A stretch of DNA of 64,000 nt from Micromonospora antibiotica (GTDB taxonomy: Bacteria; Actinomycetota; Actinomycetes; Mycobacteriales; Micromonosporaceae), in assembly GCF_017599305.1 (NCBI RefSeq), contig NZ_JAGFWR010000007.1, positions 1 to 64,000 of the forward strand, read 5' to 3'. The notes under the pieces are model-generated. The model was not told the origin of the DNA. It was given only the letters and a program-made list of their open reading frames with translations, and made no database searches. The stretch's first letter is position 1; each line of letters begins with the position of its first letter. The position numbers and the translations under genes were made by a program. Of this stretch, positions 12,467-22,370 are shown one piece after another.

Positions 12467-13288
12467 TCAGGACGTTCCCGGGCTCGGGGAGGGCTGCTCC
12501 GCCTGCTGCCCCAGCGGCTCCCCGGTCACCACCGGCCCCGCCAGCGGCACCGTGTCCGGCGCCGGCCCGGGCGGGCCGGCCAGGGTCAACGTGCCCAGTG
12601 CCGCCCGGACGAAGGTGGGCGTACCGTCCGGCTGGTAGCAGTAGATCCCCACGTCCAGCGGTGGGGTCAGCGAGGCGGCGGTGCTCTCCACCGCGTAGCA
12701 GCTCCCGGGCACCCCGGGCGGGGCCGTCGCCACCGAGACCGACAGTGCGCTACGCCGGTCGGTGAGCACCGCCAACCAGTCGGTGAACGGGTGCTGCACC
12801 CGGGGGTCCAGCGGGCGCGGCACCGCATCGTCGCGCCCGCCGAGCCGTACACAGCTCGCCGGCCCGGGACGGCCGGCCGACGGCAGCCCGCACTGGAAGA
12901 GCCCGTCCGGGGTGGCGGCGAGCGCGACGTCGGCCGTACCGCCGAGTGCGCCTCCCGGCACGTCCACCCGCCAGCTGCCGTCCGTGGCGCTGACCACCGT
13001 GATGTCACGGGTCGGGCCGTCGGTGCCGGACAGGGTGTAGCGGGCGGTCAGGTGCCGGTCCCGGGCGGCGGCGGCCAACGCGGCCAGCTCGTCCCGGGCG
13101 GTGTCCGCCACGGCCGGCGCGGGATCGGAGGGGGCCGCGGTCGGCGGTGCGGTCGGGCCGTCGGCGGCGCAGCCGGCCGGCAACACCAGCAACACGGGCA
13201 GCACCAGCAGCAGCGGAGCCGGCAGCGTCGGCCGGGACGGGGCCGGGACGACGATCGACCGGCGGGCCGTGCGGGGGTGGGCTTGCAC
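12467..13288 (-). CDS. Hypothetical lipoprotein
   Basis: A 273-aa product from GTG 13288. The N-terminus is basic, then hydrophobic, ending in lipobox LPAGC (Cys40). A Pro/Ala/Thr linker leads to a folded extracytoplasmic domain with several Cys residues ([31 protein letters not shown]), probably disulphide bonded. I recognise no family. No clear ribosome site precedes the GTG, so the exact start is uncertain; an upstream start would still give the same exported protein. Confidence 0.7.
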   Translation of the reverse strand: MQAHPRTARRSIVVPAPSRPTLPAPLLLVLPVLLVLPAGCAADGPTAPPTAAPSDPAPAVADTARDELAALAAAARDRHLTARYTLSGTDGPTRDITVVSATDGSWRVDVPGGALGGTADVALAATPDGLFQCGLPSAGRPGPASCVRLGGRDDAVPRPLDPRVQHPFTDWLAVLTDRRSALSVSVATAPPGVPGSCYAVESTAASLTPPLDVGIYCYQPDGTPTFVRAALGTLTLAGPPGPAPDTVPLAGPVVTGEPLGQQAEQPSPSPGTS

Positions 13289-13443
13289 CGGGTCATTCTG
13301 CGCCGGGCGGCCGTCGCGGGCAGCCCCGCGCCCACGGGTCGCCGGGTCGGCGTGTCGGCGCCGCCGCACGGGAAATGCCCGTCCGGATCGCCCGCCCGCG
13401 CCGGATGGTGGGATCACCTGACCCGCTCTCGCGTACCGCCCGA

Positions 13444-13490
13444 TACCCTGGGGAGGTCTGACACGCGCCGCCGGACTTCAGCCGGCGGCG
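13444..13490 (+). promoter_or_regulatory. Putative -10 box and leader hairpin upstream of aspartate kinase
   Basis: A TACCCT hexamer (13444-13449, within gataccctgggg) resembles an actinobacterial -10 box. A perfect 9-bp hairpin follows (cgccgccgg 13466-13474, ccggcggcg 13482-13490, 7-nt loop), about 40 bases before the GTG start. The -35 match is poor. The hairpin could attenuate transcription, but I see no leader peptide. Confidence 0.4.
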
Positions 13491-13531
13491 TCGGCACGCT
13501 CAGGGTCGTCGCTGGGAGGGAGTGCGCCGTC

Positions 13532-14797
<1,266 letters not shown>

Positions 14798-14802
14798 CCC
14801 CG

Positions 14803-15864
14803 GTGGCACCGCAGCCCACCCTGGCCGTGGTCGGGGCGACGGGGGCTGTCGGCACCGTGCTGTGTGACCTGCTCTCCGCCCGGCGCAACGTCTGGGGAGA
14901 GATCCGGCTGCTCGCCTCGGCCCGCTCGGTCGGGCGGAAGGTGCGCTGCCGGGGTGAGGAGTTGACCGTCGGCGCACTCACCCCGGAGGCGTTCGACGGG
15001 GTCGACGTGGCGGTCTTCGACGTGCCCGACGAGGTGTCGGCGCGGTGGGCGCCGATCGCGGTCGACCGGGGAGCGGTGGTCGTCGACAACTCCGCCGCGT
15101 TCCGGATGGACCCGGACGTCCCGCTGGTGGTGCCCGAGATCAACCCGGAGCAGGTGGACCACCGCCCCCGGGGGATCATCGCCAACGCCAACTGCACCAC
15201 GCTGACCATGATCGTGGCGATCGCCCCGCTGCACCGCGAGTACGGCCTACGGGAGCTGGTGCTCGCGTCCTACCAGGCGGTGTCGGGGGCGGGCCAGGCC
15301 GGGGTGGACGCGCTGCACCGGCAACTCGGCAAGATCGCCGGGGACCGGGTGCTCGGCTGCCGGCCCGGTGACGTCCGGCAGGCGGTCGGCGACGACCTGG
15401 GGCCCTTCCCGGCGCCGCTGGCGTTGAACGTGGTGCCGTGGGCGGGGTCGCTGGCCGACGACGGGTGGTCCTCCGAGGAGATGAAGGTCCGCAACGAGTC
15501 CCGCAAGATCCTCGGTCTGCCCGACCTGAAGGTCTCCGCCACCTGCGTACGGGTGCCGGTGGTGACCGGCCACTCGGTCGCGGTGCACGCCGTCTTCGCC
15601 ACCGAGGTCGACGCGGAGGGGGCCCGGGAGGCGCTGCGCAACGCCCCCGGCGTGATCCTGGTCGACGACCCGGCCGCCGGTGAGTTCCCGATGCCCATCG
15701 ACGCGGTCGGCACCGACCCCTCCTGGGTCGGCCGGATCCGCCGGGCCGTCGACGACCCGCGCGCCCTCGACTTCTTCGTCACCGGCGACAACCTCCGCAA
15801 GGGCGCCGCCCTCAACACCGCACAGGTCGCCGAACTCGTGGTAAAACCCCGCTCCCGCCCCTGA
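14803..15864 (+). CDS. asd: Aspartate-semialdehyde dehydrogenase
   Basis: NADPH-dependent reduction of aspartyl phosphate to the semialdehyde. The 353-aa product from GTG 14803 has the N-terminal nucleotide motif VVGATGAVGTVL, the catalytic Cys131 in NANCTT, and the conserved VVDNSAAFRMD segment. Its gene lies 5 bp downstream of aspartate kinase, in the same order as in Streptomyces and Corynebacterium, so the pair is co-expressed. A hairpin follows the stop codon. Confidence 0.96.
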   Translation: MAPQPTLAVVGATGAVGTVLCDLLSARRNVWGEIRLLASARSVGRKVRCRGEELTVGALTPEAFDGVDVAVFDVPDEVSARWAPIAVDRGAVVVDNSAAFRMDPDVPLVVPEINPEQVDHRPRGIIANANCTTLTMIVAIAPLHREYGLRELVLASYQAVSGAGQAGVDALHRQLGKIAGDRVLGCRPGDVRQAVGDDLGPFPAPLALNVVPWAGSLADDGWSSEEMKVRNESRKILGLPDLKVSATCVRVPVVTGHSVAVHAVFATEVDAEGAREALRNAPGVILVDDPAAGEFPMPIDAVGTDPSWVGRIRRAVDDPRALDFFVTGDNLRKGAALNTAQVAELVVKPRSRP

Positions 15865-15881
15865 CCGACCGGTCGGGCGGT

Positions 15882-15905
15882 CCCGTCCGAGCTGAAGCGG
15901 ACGGG
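15882..15905. terminator. Short hairpin between asd and the convergent GGDEF gene
   Basis: Perfect 8-bp stem (cccgtccg 15882-15889, cggacggg 15898-15905) with an 8-nt loop in the 57-bp gap between convergent genes. Confidence 0.55.
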
Positions 15906-15921
15906 CCAGCCCGCCAACTGG

Positions 15922-17343
15922 TCAGCCGGTGGACAGGTGGACGCGGTCCCGGCCCCGGTGCTTGGCGGCATAGAGGGCCTGGTCGGCGCGGTGCAGGGTG
16001 CGGTCGGCCGCCTCACCGGGGTGGGGGAGGGCCACACCGACGCTGATCGTACGGCCGGTGCGCCGGGCCGCCTCGGTGAGCCGCTCGGCGATCCGGACCG
16101 CCTCGTCCGGGTGCGCCACCTCGATCACCGCGACGAACTCGTCGCCGCCGGTGCGGTACAGCTCGTCGCCGTGCCGCAGCGCCGCCTCCAGGGCCCGGGC
16201 CAGCCCCACCAGCAACCGGTCCCCGGCCTGGTGACCGTAGGTGTCGTTGACGGTCTTGAAACCGTCCACGTCGATGGCGAGCAGTGCGGTACGCCCGGGG
16301 GCGGCCGCCGCGATCCGCCGCCCGAACGTGCCGGTGTGCCGCAGCCCGGTGAGCGGGTCCAGGCTGGCCTGCTCCCGCAGCTGGGCCAGGGTGCGCAGCC
16401 GCTCCAGGGCGGCCCACGCCTGCCCGGCGAGCAACTCCATCAGGTTGACCGTGGTCGGGTCGGGGCGCAGCAACCGTTCGTCGGCGACCAGCAGCACCCC
16501 ACCGTCGTCCGGCGGACCGACCGGCACCGACACCAGGGTGCGCACCCCGGCACGGGCCAGCGCGAGATGTTCCTCGGTGGGCGGGCACCCCACCTCACCC
16601 AGCGTGTACGCCGCGCCGTACCGGTGGGCCCGCGCGACGAGCCGGTCGAGTTGCGCGGCCGGGGCGTCGGCGAGAGCGGCCCGGATCCGCGACTCCCACT
16701 CGGTGGGGACCGTCGTGGGTGCGCCGACCCGGGGACCGTGCCGACCGGCGAGCACCAGCACTGCGGTGGAGAGGGTGGAGACCTCCCGGGCGGCGGTGAG
16801 CGCGGCGGCCATCAGATCCCAGTCGGTGGGCGCCGAGGTCATCGCGGTGGCGTGCCGGAGCAGTTTCTCGCTGCGGCTCTCGGCGGGCGGCCCGCCCAGC
16901 GCCGCGATCCGGGCCCCGAGGCGCTCGGCGAGGCGTTCAGCCGTCTCCCGCCACGGGGCCAGCTCGACCGGCCCGCTCCACTGGAGGTCGAGCACGCCGA
17001 TCACCCGCCCCGCCGGGTCCCGCACCGGCACGCAGACCTCGGCCGTGACGTCGGGGCGTAACGGCAGGTAGTCGGGGTCGGTGGTGACGTCGTCGACGGT
17101 GGCGCCCTCGCCGCCGGCGTACACCCGGCCGACGATGCCCGACTTGGGGGCGACGGTGGAGAACACCTGCCAGGCGCCGGTCGCGGCGATGCAACGGAGC
17201 CGGTCGTGTGCCTGGAGCAGGACGGAGATCGTGGCGGGGACGTACCGGGCGAGCGCGGTCACCGTCCACCGGCACGCCTCGGCAGCGGTCGACGCCATCG
17301 GCAGGCGGACCGTGACGTCCCGGACGACTCGCTCGTGATCCAC
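15922..17343 (-). CDS. GAF-domain diguanylate cyclase
   Basis: Predicted to make cyclic di-GMP from GTP. The 473-aa product (GTG 17343) has an N-terminal GAF-like sensor (about 20-175; PLRPDVTAEVCVPVRD), a second divergent GAF-like region (about 185-330), and a C-terminal GGDEF domain beginning SLDPLTGLRHTGTF. The active site is an intact GGDEF at about 398-402. An RHGD inhibitory site lies five residues before it, so product inhibition is expected. It is a soluble cytoplasmic protein with no membrane helix. The start is uncertain because the ribosome site is weak. Confidence 0.9.
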   Translation of the reverse strand: MDHERVVRDVTVRLPMASTAAEACRWTVTALARYVPATISVLLQAHDRLRCIAATGAWQVFSTVAPKSGIVGRVYAGGEGATVDDVTTDPDYLPLRPDVTAEVCVPVRDPAGRVIGVLDLQWSGPVELAPWRETAERLAERLGARIAALGGPPAESRSEKLLRHATAMTSAPTDWDLMAAALTAAREVSTLSTAVLVLAGRHGPRVGAPTTVPTEWESRIRAALADAPAAQLDRLVARAHRYGAAYTLGEVGCPPTEEHLALARAGVRTLVSVPVGPPDDGGVLLVADERLLRPDPTTVNLMELLAGQAWAALERLRTLAQLREQASLDPLTGLRHTGTFGRRIAAAAPGRTALLAIDVDGFKTVNDTYGHQAGDRLLVGLARALEAALRHGDELYRTGGDEFVAVIEVAHPDEAVRIAERLTEAARRTGRTISVGVALPHPGEAADRTLHRADQALYAAKHRGRDRVHLSTG

Positions 17344-17517
17344 GTTTTTCCAGGTGAGAAGGCCCGACGGGTGCCGGGGGCTGCAATCAAGCGTACTCAG
17401 CGGGAAGGAGGCGGTCACACTAAGATCACTTCGTTCGTACACATGTTTCATCCACAGGGTGTGGACAGGGCCTGTGGGCGATAGCGTGGGAGGCCCGGAG
17501 GCGTCGGAAGGGGCCGG

Positions 17518-18201
17518 GTGGAGCTGCTCTGGTACGTCGCCTACGGGTCGAACCTGCACGCCGCCCGGCTCGGCTGGTACCTCGCCGGGGGTCGGCCGCC
17601 CGGCGGGCTGCGGTCGTACCCCGGCTGTCGGGACTGCCGACCACCGCGCCGGACGCGACCGGTGCTGATCCCGGGTGGCATCTACTTCGCCGGGGAGTCC
17701 CGGGCCTGGACCGGCGGGATGGCCTTCTACGACCCGGAGTTGCCTGGCGTCGCGGCGGCCCGGGGCTACCTGCTCACCCGGGCGCAGTTCGCCGACCTCG
17801 CGGCGCAGGAGATGTACCGCCCGCCCGGCGACGACCTGCCCGCCCTCGACGAGGCGGTGGCCGACGGCCGGGCCACCCTCGGCCCGGGGCGCTACGAGAC
17901 CCTGCTGCGGGTCGGCACCGCCGACGGGCTGCCGATGCTCACCTTCACCGCGCCGTGGCGGGCCGCCGACGTGACCTGGACCCCGCCCGCCCCCGTCTAC
18001 CTGCGGATGATCGCCGACGGGCTGCGGGAGGCGCACGGCTGGTCGCCGGCCGAGACGATCGACCACCTGGCCGCCCGACCGGGGGTGGCCGGGCACTGGA
18101 CCCGGCACCGACTGGTCGCCCTGATCCACCCGGCGGACGAGTGTGGATCGGTGGAAGGGACGCCCCCGTCGGACCATCGCGCCACCCATGATCGCCATTA
18201 G
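17518..18201 (+). CDS. Gamma-glutamylcyclotransferase-like (YGSNL) protein
   Basis: A 227-aa protein starting LLWYVAYGSNLHAARL, the YGSNL motif of the gamma-glutamylcyclotransferase/AIG2-like fold. GGIYFAGES and GYLLTRAQFADL follow in the order seen in actinobacterial homologues that databases often mislabel as histone deacetylase. A catalytic Glu would be expected within the barrel but I cannot assign it confidently. GTG 17518 follows a gggg-rich site. The gene is divergent from the GGDEF gene; the 174-bp gap contains a 7-bp inverted repeat (17452-17458 and 17471-17477). Confidence 0.75.
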   Translation: MELLWYVAYGSNLHAARLGWYLAGGRPPGGLRSYPGCRDCRPPRRTRPVLIPGGIYFAGESRAWTGGMAFYDPELPGVAAARGYLLTRAQFADLAAQEMYRPPGDDLPALDEAVADGRATLGPGRYETLLRVGTADGLPMLTFTAPWRAADVTWTPPAPVYLRMIADGLREAHGWSPAETIDHLAARPGVAGHWTRHRLVALIHPADECGSVEGTPPSDHRATHDRH

Positions 18202-18698
18202 GGCTCCACTGCCGGGCCTGGCGGATCTGTTTGCCGGCGCGGCGCTTTTCGATTTAACAGTTGTCGTCCGGCACCTATAGCCTCGGCGCACACTCTCCGT
18301 GGTCGACGTCCTCATGACGGCGTCACCGACGGGAGCAAGGGCAGCTACACGTACCCGCCGATCACCGGGGGCCTGGTGACGGTCCGTACGGGAGCACCCA
18401 CGGTGACCGGCGCGCGGAGGGGCGATCGCCGGCCACCGTCCGACCGTCCCGGGTGAACGGCCGGCGACTCCTCGCACCGGGAGCCGCCGTCCCACCCCGG
18501 GGCGGTCGACCCGTTTCCACCCCGACCCGGTTCCGTCCCGCTCCCGCCTCGGGACCCCTTTCCGCCGCCGACCCTGGTTCCGCCTCGTGATCCGGGATCC
18601 GGCTCCGACCCCGGGGGCGTCTCGGATCGACAGGTGGCCGGCGGGCGGTGGGTGGTCCGGGCGGGTGCGGTGTCGGTCGGCTCTGCCATGCTGGCCCG
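18202..18698 (+). other. 497-bp gene-free stretch with a possible promoter
   Basis: TTAACA (18254-18259) and TATAGC (18276-18281) are 16 bp apart and make a reasonable sigma-70-type promoter facing right. No convincing reading frame follows before GTG 18699; a 21-codon frame at ATG 18314 has no supporting evidence. The remainder is Pro/Arg-biased noncoding G+C. Confidence 0.4.
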
Positions 18699-19175
18699 GT
18701 GACGGTGACCTGGCGACACCTGCCCGCCCCGGCCCGCGAGATCGCGGTGGCCGCCACCGAGGCGGTGGACGCCGCCCAGGCCCGCGACGGCGCGGCGTAC
18801 GACCGGGCGGTGCCCCGGCTCGCCGGTGCCGACCGCGCCGGGCTGGTCCTCGGCGGGGTGGTCCGGCTCCTGCTGGAGCAGGCGCACCCCGACGGGCTCG
18901 ACAGCGACGACGTGCGGCAGGTGCTGGAACGCTGCGTCCGGTCCGCCGCCACCTGGCGACCCGACGTCGACCCGCACGTGATGCTGGTCCTGCTGGCCGG
19001 GGCGCTCGGCGTCTACGACCCGGGCGACGACGACACCCCGCCCGACCCGGTCGCCGTCGCCGGCCACGCGCCGCTGCTGGTGGTCGACCTGCTCACGGTG
19101 ACCGGGGTCCCGTTCGCCGGGTGCCTGGAGGCGGCGTTCGCCGAGGTCGCCCGCACCGAACGCCACGACGACTGA
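18699..19175 (+). CDS. Conserved hypothetical protein
   Basis: A 158-aa acidic, largely helical product from GTG 18699. No signal peptide or membrane segment. The N-terminal half (VAATEAVDAAQARDG, RAGLVLGGVVRLLLEQ) looks like a helical bundle. The middle segment DVDPHVMLVLLAGALGVYD resembles actinobacterial proteins of unknown function. I do not recognise a domain. It stands alone between a gene-free stretch and a terminator hairpin shared with the convergent M23 gene. Confidence 0.7.
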   Translation: MTVTWRHLPAPAREIAVAATEAVDAAQARDGAAYDRAVPRLAGADRAGLVLGGVVRLLLEQAHPDGLDSDDVRQVLERCVRSAATWRPDVDPHVMLVLLAGALGVYDPGDDDTPPDPVAVAGHAPLLVVDLLTVTGVPFAGCLEAAFAEVARTERHDD

Positions 19176-19176
19176 G

Positions 19177-19211
19177 CCTGCCGGCGGGCACGACGCCGCC
19201 CGCCCGGCAGG
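19177..19211. terminator. Hairpin terminator between convergent genes
   Basis: An imperfect stem (cctgccggcgggc from 19177, gcccgcccggcagg to 19211, one bulged base) starts immediately after the stop of the hypothetical gene and faces the M23 peptidase gene. Confidence 0.65.
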
Positions 19212-19311
19212 GTGGGCAGCTCAGGCGCAGCGCAGCCATGCCGTACACCCTGCCAGGAGGACCGGGTCGTCGGGTCGCGCCGGGCGGCGGACGCCACCGC
19301 GCCCGGGGTGG

Positions 19312-19992
19312 TCACCGCGCCGGCTCGACCACCGCCGCCTCGCCCGGGACGCCCCGGTCGACCTCGACCGGCGGGTCACCCGGCCGCCGCCACGACCGGT
19401 AGTGCCGGAAGGCCATCGGCAAACCCCGGGCGGCGTACGGGTCGGCGGCGTCCATCACCTGCAGGTGCAGGTGCGGCTGGGTGGAGTTCCCCGAGTTGCC
19501 GCAGTCGGCCAACTCCTGCCCGACGTCGACCGGGTCACCCACCGCCACCCGGACCGACCCGGCGCGCAGGTGGGCGAGCAGGACGTACCCCCGGCCGCCG
19601 GCCAGCTCGACGATCACGTGGTTGCCGGCGACGGCGCCCGCGCCCCGGCGGACCCGGGCCGCCTGGGTCAGCGCGTAGGCCAGCAGCGTCGTCGGCGACC
19701 GGCGGGCCTCGTGGTCGACCTCCCCGTCGTGCACCGCCACCACCCGCCCGGCGGCGGGGGCGAGGATCGGCCGCCCGAAGGCCAGGAACTGCTGCGGCGG
19801 CTCGGTCGCCAGCAGCGTCCGCCAGTCCCGGACGGTCGCCGTCCGCCGCCCCCGCACCGCCACGAAATCGATCGCGTACGTGGTGGCGAAGAGGTCGGTG
19901 CCGTGGCTGGGCACCCGCCGGGCGGGGCTGTTGCGGACCAGCCAGGTGCCCCGGAACGGCAGGGCGAGCACGACCGGATCGAGGATCGACAT
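19312..19992 (-). CDS. M23-family (LytM-like) peptidase, cytoplasmic form
   Basis: A 226-aa product with the two zinc-binding signatures of M23 metallopeptidases: SHGTDLFATTYAIDF (HxxxD type) and QPHLHLQ (HxH). Between them is the expected beta-rich GRVVAVHDGEVDHE region. ATG 19992 follows aaggag. Unlike most peptidoglycan-cleaving M23 enzymes it has no signal peptide or membrane segment, so its substrate may not be the cell wall. A 279-bp gap separates it from the SDR gene on the same strand, so it is probably transcribed on its own. Confidence 0.85.
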   Translation of the reverse strand: MSILDPVVLALPFRGTWLVRNSPARRVPSHGTDLFATTYAIDFVAVRGRRTATVRDWRTLLATEPPQQFLAFGRPILAPAAGRVVAVHDGEVDHEARRSPTTLLAYALTQAARVRRGAGAVAGNHVIVELAGGRGYVLLAHLRAGSVRVAVGDPVDVGQELADCGNSGNSTQPHLHLQVMDAADPYAARGLPMAFRHYRSWRRPGDPPVEVDRGVPGEAAVVEPAR

Positions 19993-20271
19993 CGGGCTCC
20001 TTCCCGGTCTCCCGGCCACCGACTCTAGGACCGTCGCGCTCGCCTCCCACTCCCCGCCCCACGCGGGCGCGTGGACGGTCTTCGGGTGAGGGCTCCATGC
20101 CCCTCAGGCATATTCATGCCTGACAGTCATATCGGCTCGTGGGTGACCGGCGCTGCCCTGACGGATGGTCGACCTGCGGCGGTACGCCCGTCGGACAACG
20201 GCCGTGACCACCGCCCTCGACGCCGGCCGGACCGACTCGGTCCTCCGACGCACCGCCCCGGCGGAGCCGTC

Positions 20272-21003
20272 TCACCACGGCACCTTCCCGCCGTCGTCGA
20301 AGAACCCGCCGCTGGGGCACTCCCGCCCCGACGTGGCCAGCCGCACCACCACCGCCGCGCCCTCGGCCGGCGTCCGGGACAGCTGAAAAGGCAGCCCCTT
20401 GGCGAAATCCGTGTCACACGCGCCCGGCGCGATCGCGTTCACCAGGATCCCGTCCCCGGCCAGCTCCTTCGCATACTGCACGGTCAGCATGTTCAACGCC
20501 GCCTTGGACACCGGATAACCCAGCGACGCCGGCATCCGGCTCAAATAGTGGGTCGCGTCGGTCATCCACGCCATCGACGACGTGCCACTTGACACGTTCA
20601 CGATCCGTGCCCCGGCCGAGCGGCGCAGCAGCGGCAGCATCGCCTCGGTCACCGTCACCACCCCGAACAGGTTCGTCTCGAACACCTCCCGGATGCCGTC
20701 CAGCCGGGCCGCCCCCGGCACCTGCGCCGCCAGGTCACCGCCGATCCCCGCGTTGTTGACCAGGATGTCCAGCCGACCGAACCGGGCCCCGATCTCCTCG
20801 GCGGCAGCGGCGACCCCGGCCGGATCGGTCACGTCCAGCCGGATCGCCGACGCGCCCTCGATCCTCCCCGCCGCCTCCGCTCCCCGCTCCGGATCCCGGG
20901 CACCGACCAGCACCGTGATCCCCAACTCGGCGAGGCCTTCCGCGACGGCCCGCCCGATCCCCTTGTTCGCCCCGGTCACCAGCGCGATGCGTGCTCCACT
21001 CAT
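20272..21003 (-). CDS. SDR-family NAD(P)-dependent oxidoreductase
   Basis: A 243-aa short-chain dehydrogenase. It shows the cofactor motif TGANKGIG at residues 10-17, the NNAG motif in DILVNNAGIGG, the catalytic Ser region (IVNVSSG) and the YPVSK catalytic pair. The C-terminus GGFFDDGGKVPW resembles plant/bacterial carbonyl reductase-like SDRs. It is divergent from a LysR gene 69 bp away, the classic arrangement in which the LysR protein controls its neighbour. Substrate unknown. Confidence 0.93.
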   Translation of the reverse strand: MSGARIALVTGANKGIGRAVAEGLAELGITVLVGARDPERGAEAAGRIEGASAIRLDVTDPAGVAAAAEEIGARFGRLDILVNNAGIGGDLAAQVPGAARLDGIREVFETNLFGVVTVTEAMLPLLRRSAGARIVNVSSGTSSMAWMTDATHYLSRMPASLGYPVSKAALNMLTVQYAKELAGDGILVNAIAPGACDTDFAKGLPFQLSRTPAEGAAVVVRLATSGRECPSGGFFDDGGKVPW

Positions 21004-21072
21004 GCCCCGAGCCCATCACCGGCAGCGCCTGCGGACCAGGACCGAACCGGTCCGTGGCGATACCTTGGCGGT

Positions 21073-21900
21073 ATGGATGACGTCGAGACGCGCGAACTGC
21101 GTTACTTCGTCGCGGTCGCCGAGGAGCTGCACTTCAGCCGCGCCGCACAGCGCCTCGGCATCGCCCAGCCACCCCTGTCCCGAGCGATCCGCCTGCTCGA
21201 ACGCCGGATGGGTGTCACGCTGCTGGAACGCACCAGCCGCGCGGTCCACCTCACCCCGCCCGGCGAGGTGCTGCTCACCGAGGCCCGCAGCGCGCTCGAC
21301 GCGGTCGAGGCGGCGATCCGGCGTACCCGAAAAGCCGCCAGAACCACCCCGCACCTGACCCTGGCCCTCAAACCCGGCGGCGACGCCGGACTGCTGCGCA
21401 CCATCCTTGACCGCTACGCGGCATCTCCCGGCGCCGTCCCGGTCGACCTCGCCTTCAGGGTCGGCGAACGCGCCGCCATGGTCCGCGACGGCCGGGCCGA
21501 CCTCGCCCTCCTGCACCGGCCGCAGAACGACCTGACCGGCCTGGACAGCGACGCCCTGCACACGGAGGGCCAGGTCGTGCTGCTGCCCAAGGGCCACCGG
21601 CTCGCCGAACGCGCCACCGTGTCGATGGCCGATCTGCACGGCGAGCCGATGCCCCGCTGGCCCGAAGCCCGCCCCGGCGTCACCGGCCACCCGGTCGCCG
21701 ACAGCAACCAGCTGCTGCACCTGATCCAGCTCGGCCGCCTGATCTCGGTCGTTCCGGAATCGGTAGGCGAGTACCTACCCCCGGGCCTGATCAGCCGCCC
21801 CGTCCTGGACGCCGACCCGGCCACCCTGGTCCTCGCCTGGTCGCAGACCAGCACGTCGCGCGAGGTCGCCGCCTTCGTCCGCGCCGTGGTCACCGCCTGA
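21073..21900 (+). CDS. LysR-family transcriptional regulator
   Basis: A 275-aa regulator with the N-terminal winged helix (RELRYFVAVAEELHFSRAA, then IAQPPLSRAIRLLERRMG) and a C-terminal effector-binding domain from about residue 90. It is divergent from the SDR gene with a 69-bp shared control region, so it probably regulates that gene and itself. It is the last clearly chromosomal gene before the integrated element. Confidence 0.93.
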   Translation: MDDVETRELRYFVAVAEELHFSRAAQRLGIAQPPLSRAIRLLERRMGVTLLERTSRAVHLTPPGEVLLTEARSALDAVEAAIRRTRKAARTTPHLTLALKPGGDAGLLRTILDRYAASPGAVPVDLAFRVGERAAMVRDGRADLALLHRPQNDLTGLDSDALHTEGQVVLLPKGHRLAERATVSMADLHGEPMPRWPEARPGVTGHPVADSNQLLHLIQLGRLISVVPESVGEYLPPGLISRPVLDADPATLVLAWSQTSTSREVAAFVRAVVTA

Positions 21901-21993
21901 CACCGGCTCACCGCCGCAGCAACACACGCGCAGCACCCGCCCGCCGACCGCGTCCAGCACCACGTCGACCCCGCGCAGCCGCACGGACCCGCT

Positions 21994-22057
21994 TGTACGT
22001 CACTGCTGTACGGCAGCACCAGAGGACGCAGGTGCCCTCTTGCCTATGTCGGCGCGA
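21994..22057. repeat. Decayed copy of an element right end, outside attL
   Basis: Bases 21994-22019 match 31534-31559, beside the integrase, at 24 of 26 positions. Further right, gtgccctct and tgtcgg also match the sequence just before the right core. Bacterial DNA left of attL should not resemble element DNA, so this looks like what remains of an earlier related element in the same tRNA gene. Bases 21901-21993 show no feature. Confidence 0.7.
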
Positions 22058-22091
22058 CCGGATTCGAACCGACGACCTCTTCGTCCCGAAC
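22058..22091. repeat. attL core (34-bp direct repeat)
   Basis: Identical over 34 bp to 31611-31644; corresponds to the T-arm and anticodon-arm half of tRNA-Pro. The adjoining acceptor sequence has decayed (cggcgcg instead of cggggtg), so no functional tRNA remains here. Confidence 0.88.
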
Positions 22092-22127
22092 TGGCGGCGG
22101 GTCGGTCGGATCGGGTGTTGTCCGAGG

Positions 22128-22367
22128 TCATCCGGCCTGCTGGGGCTCGTCCGGGTCGGGTGTGGTCGGTTCGGTTGCTGTACTCCGCTGCTGTACTTCT
22201 TCCGCCGAGCGCAGGACGTTGCGGGCGGCGGTCCCCACCGGGCAGCCTGCGACCCGGCAGATCGGACAACGGCCGTCAGGTCCGGGCTGGTGATCGCGGA
22301 GGACGGCACGGGCGGTGAGGATCAGCCGGTTGCGGATCTGTGCCAGGGACAGGTGGGGACCGGTCAC
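22128..22367 (-). CDS. Hypothetical small protein with a CPxC...CP motif
   Basis: A 79-aa product from GTG 22367, three bases after the stop of the large HTH/TPR gene, so it belongs to that operon. The centre contains CPICRVAGCP, which could form a small zinc knuckle. The N-terminus (LSLAQIRNRLILTARAV) is helical. The C-terminal codons run into the arm-type repeats of the left end. I do not recognise a family. Confidence 0.55.
   Translation of the reverse strand: MTGPHLSLAQIRNRLILTARAVLRDHQPGPDGRCPICRVAGCPVGTAARNVLRSAEEVQQRSTATEPTTPDPDEPQQAG
22174..22198. repeat. Putative integrase arm-type sites, left arm
   Basis: Two direct copies of a gctgtact-type motif (gttgctgtact at 22174, ccgctgctgtactt at 22185-22198). 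The second is identical over 14 bp to 31527-31540 at the other end. Paired, same-orientation repeats inside both ends fit integrase arm-binding sites. Confidence 0.5.
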
Positions 22368-22370
22368 CGT

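Noticed and set aside
17452..17477. ccacagg/cctgtgg inverted repeat as a regulator site
   Set aside because: Seven-base arms in G+C-rich intergenic DNA occur easily by chance; no matching regulator gene adjacent.
18282..18400. Riboswitch or leader RNA after the 18254 promoter
   Set aside because: No conserved motif or stable paired structure that I could assign, and no exported or transporter gene follows directly.
22053..22091. Second tRNA-Pro gene at the left end
   Set aside because: Only the 3' half is present and the acceptor sequence has mutated; there is no D arm.
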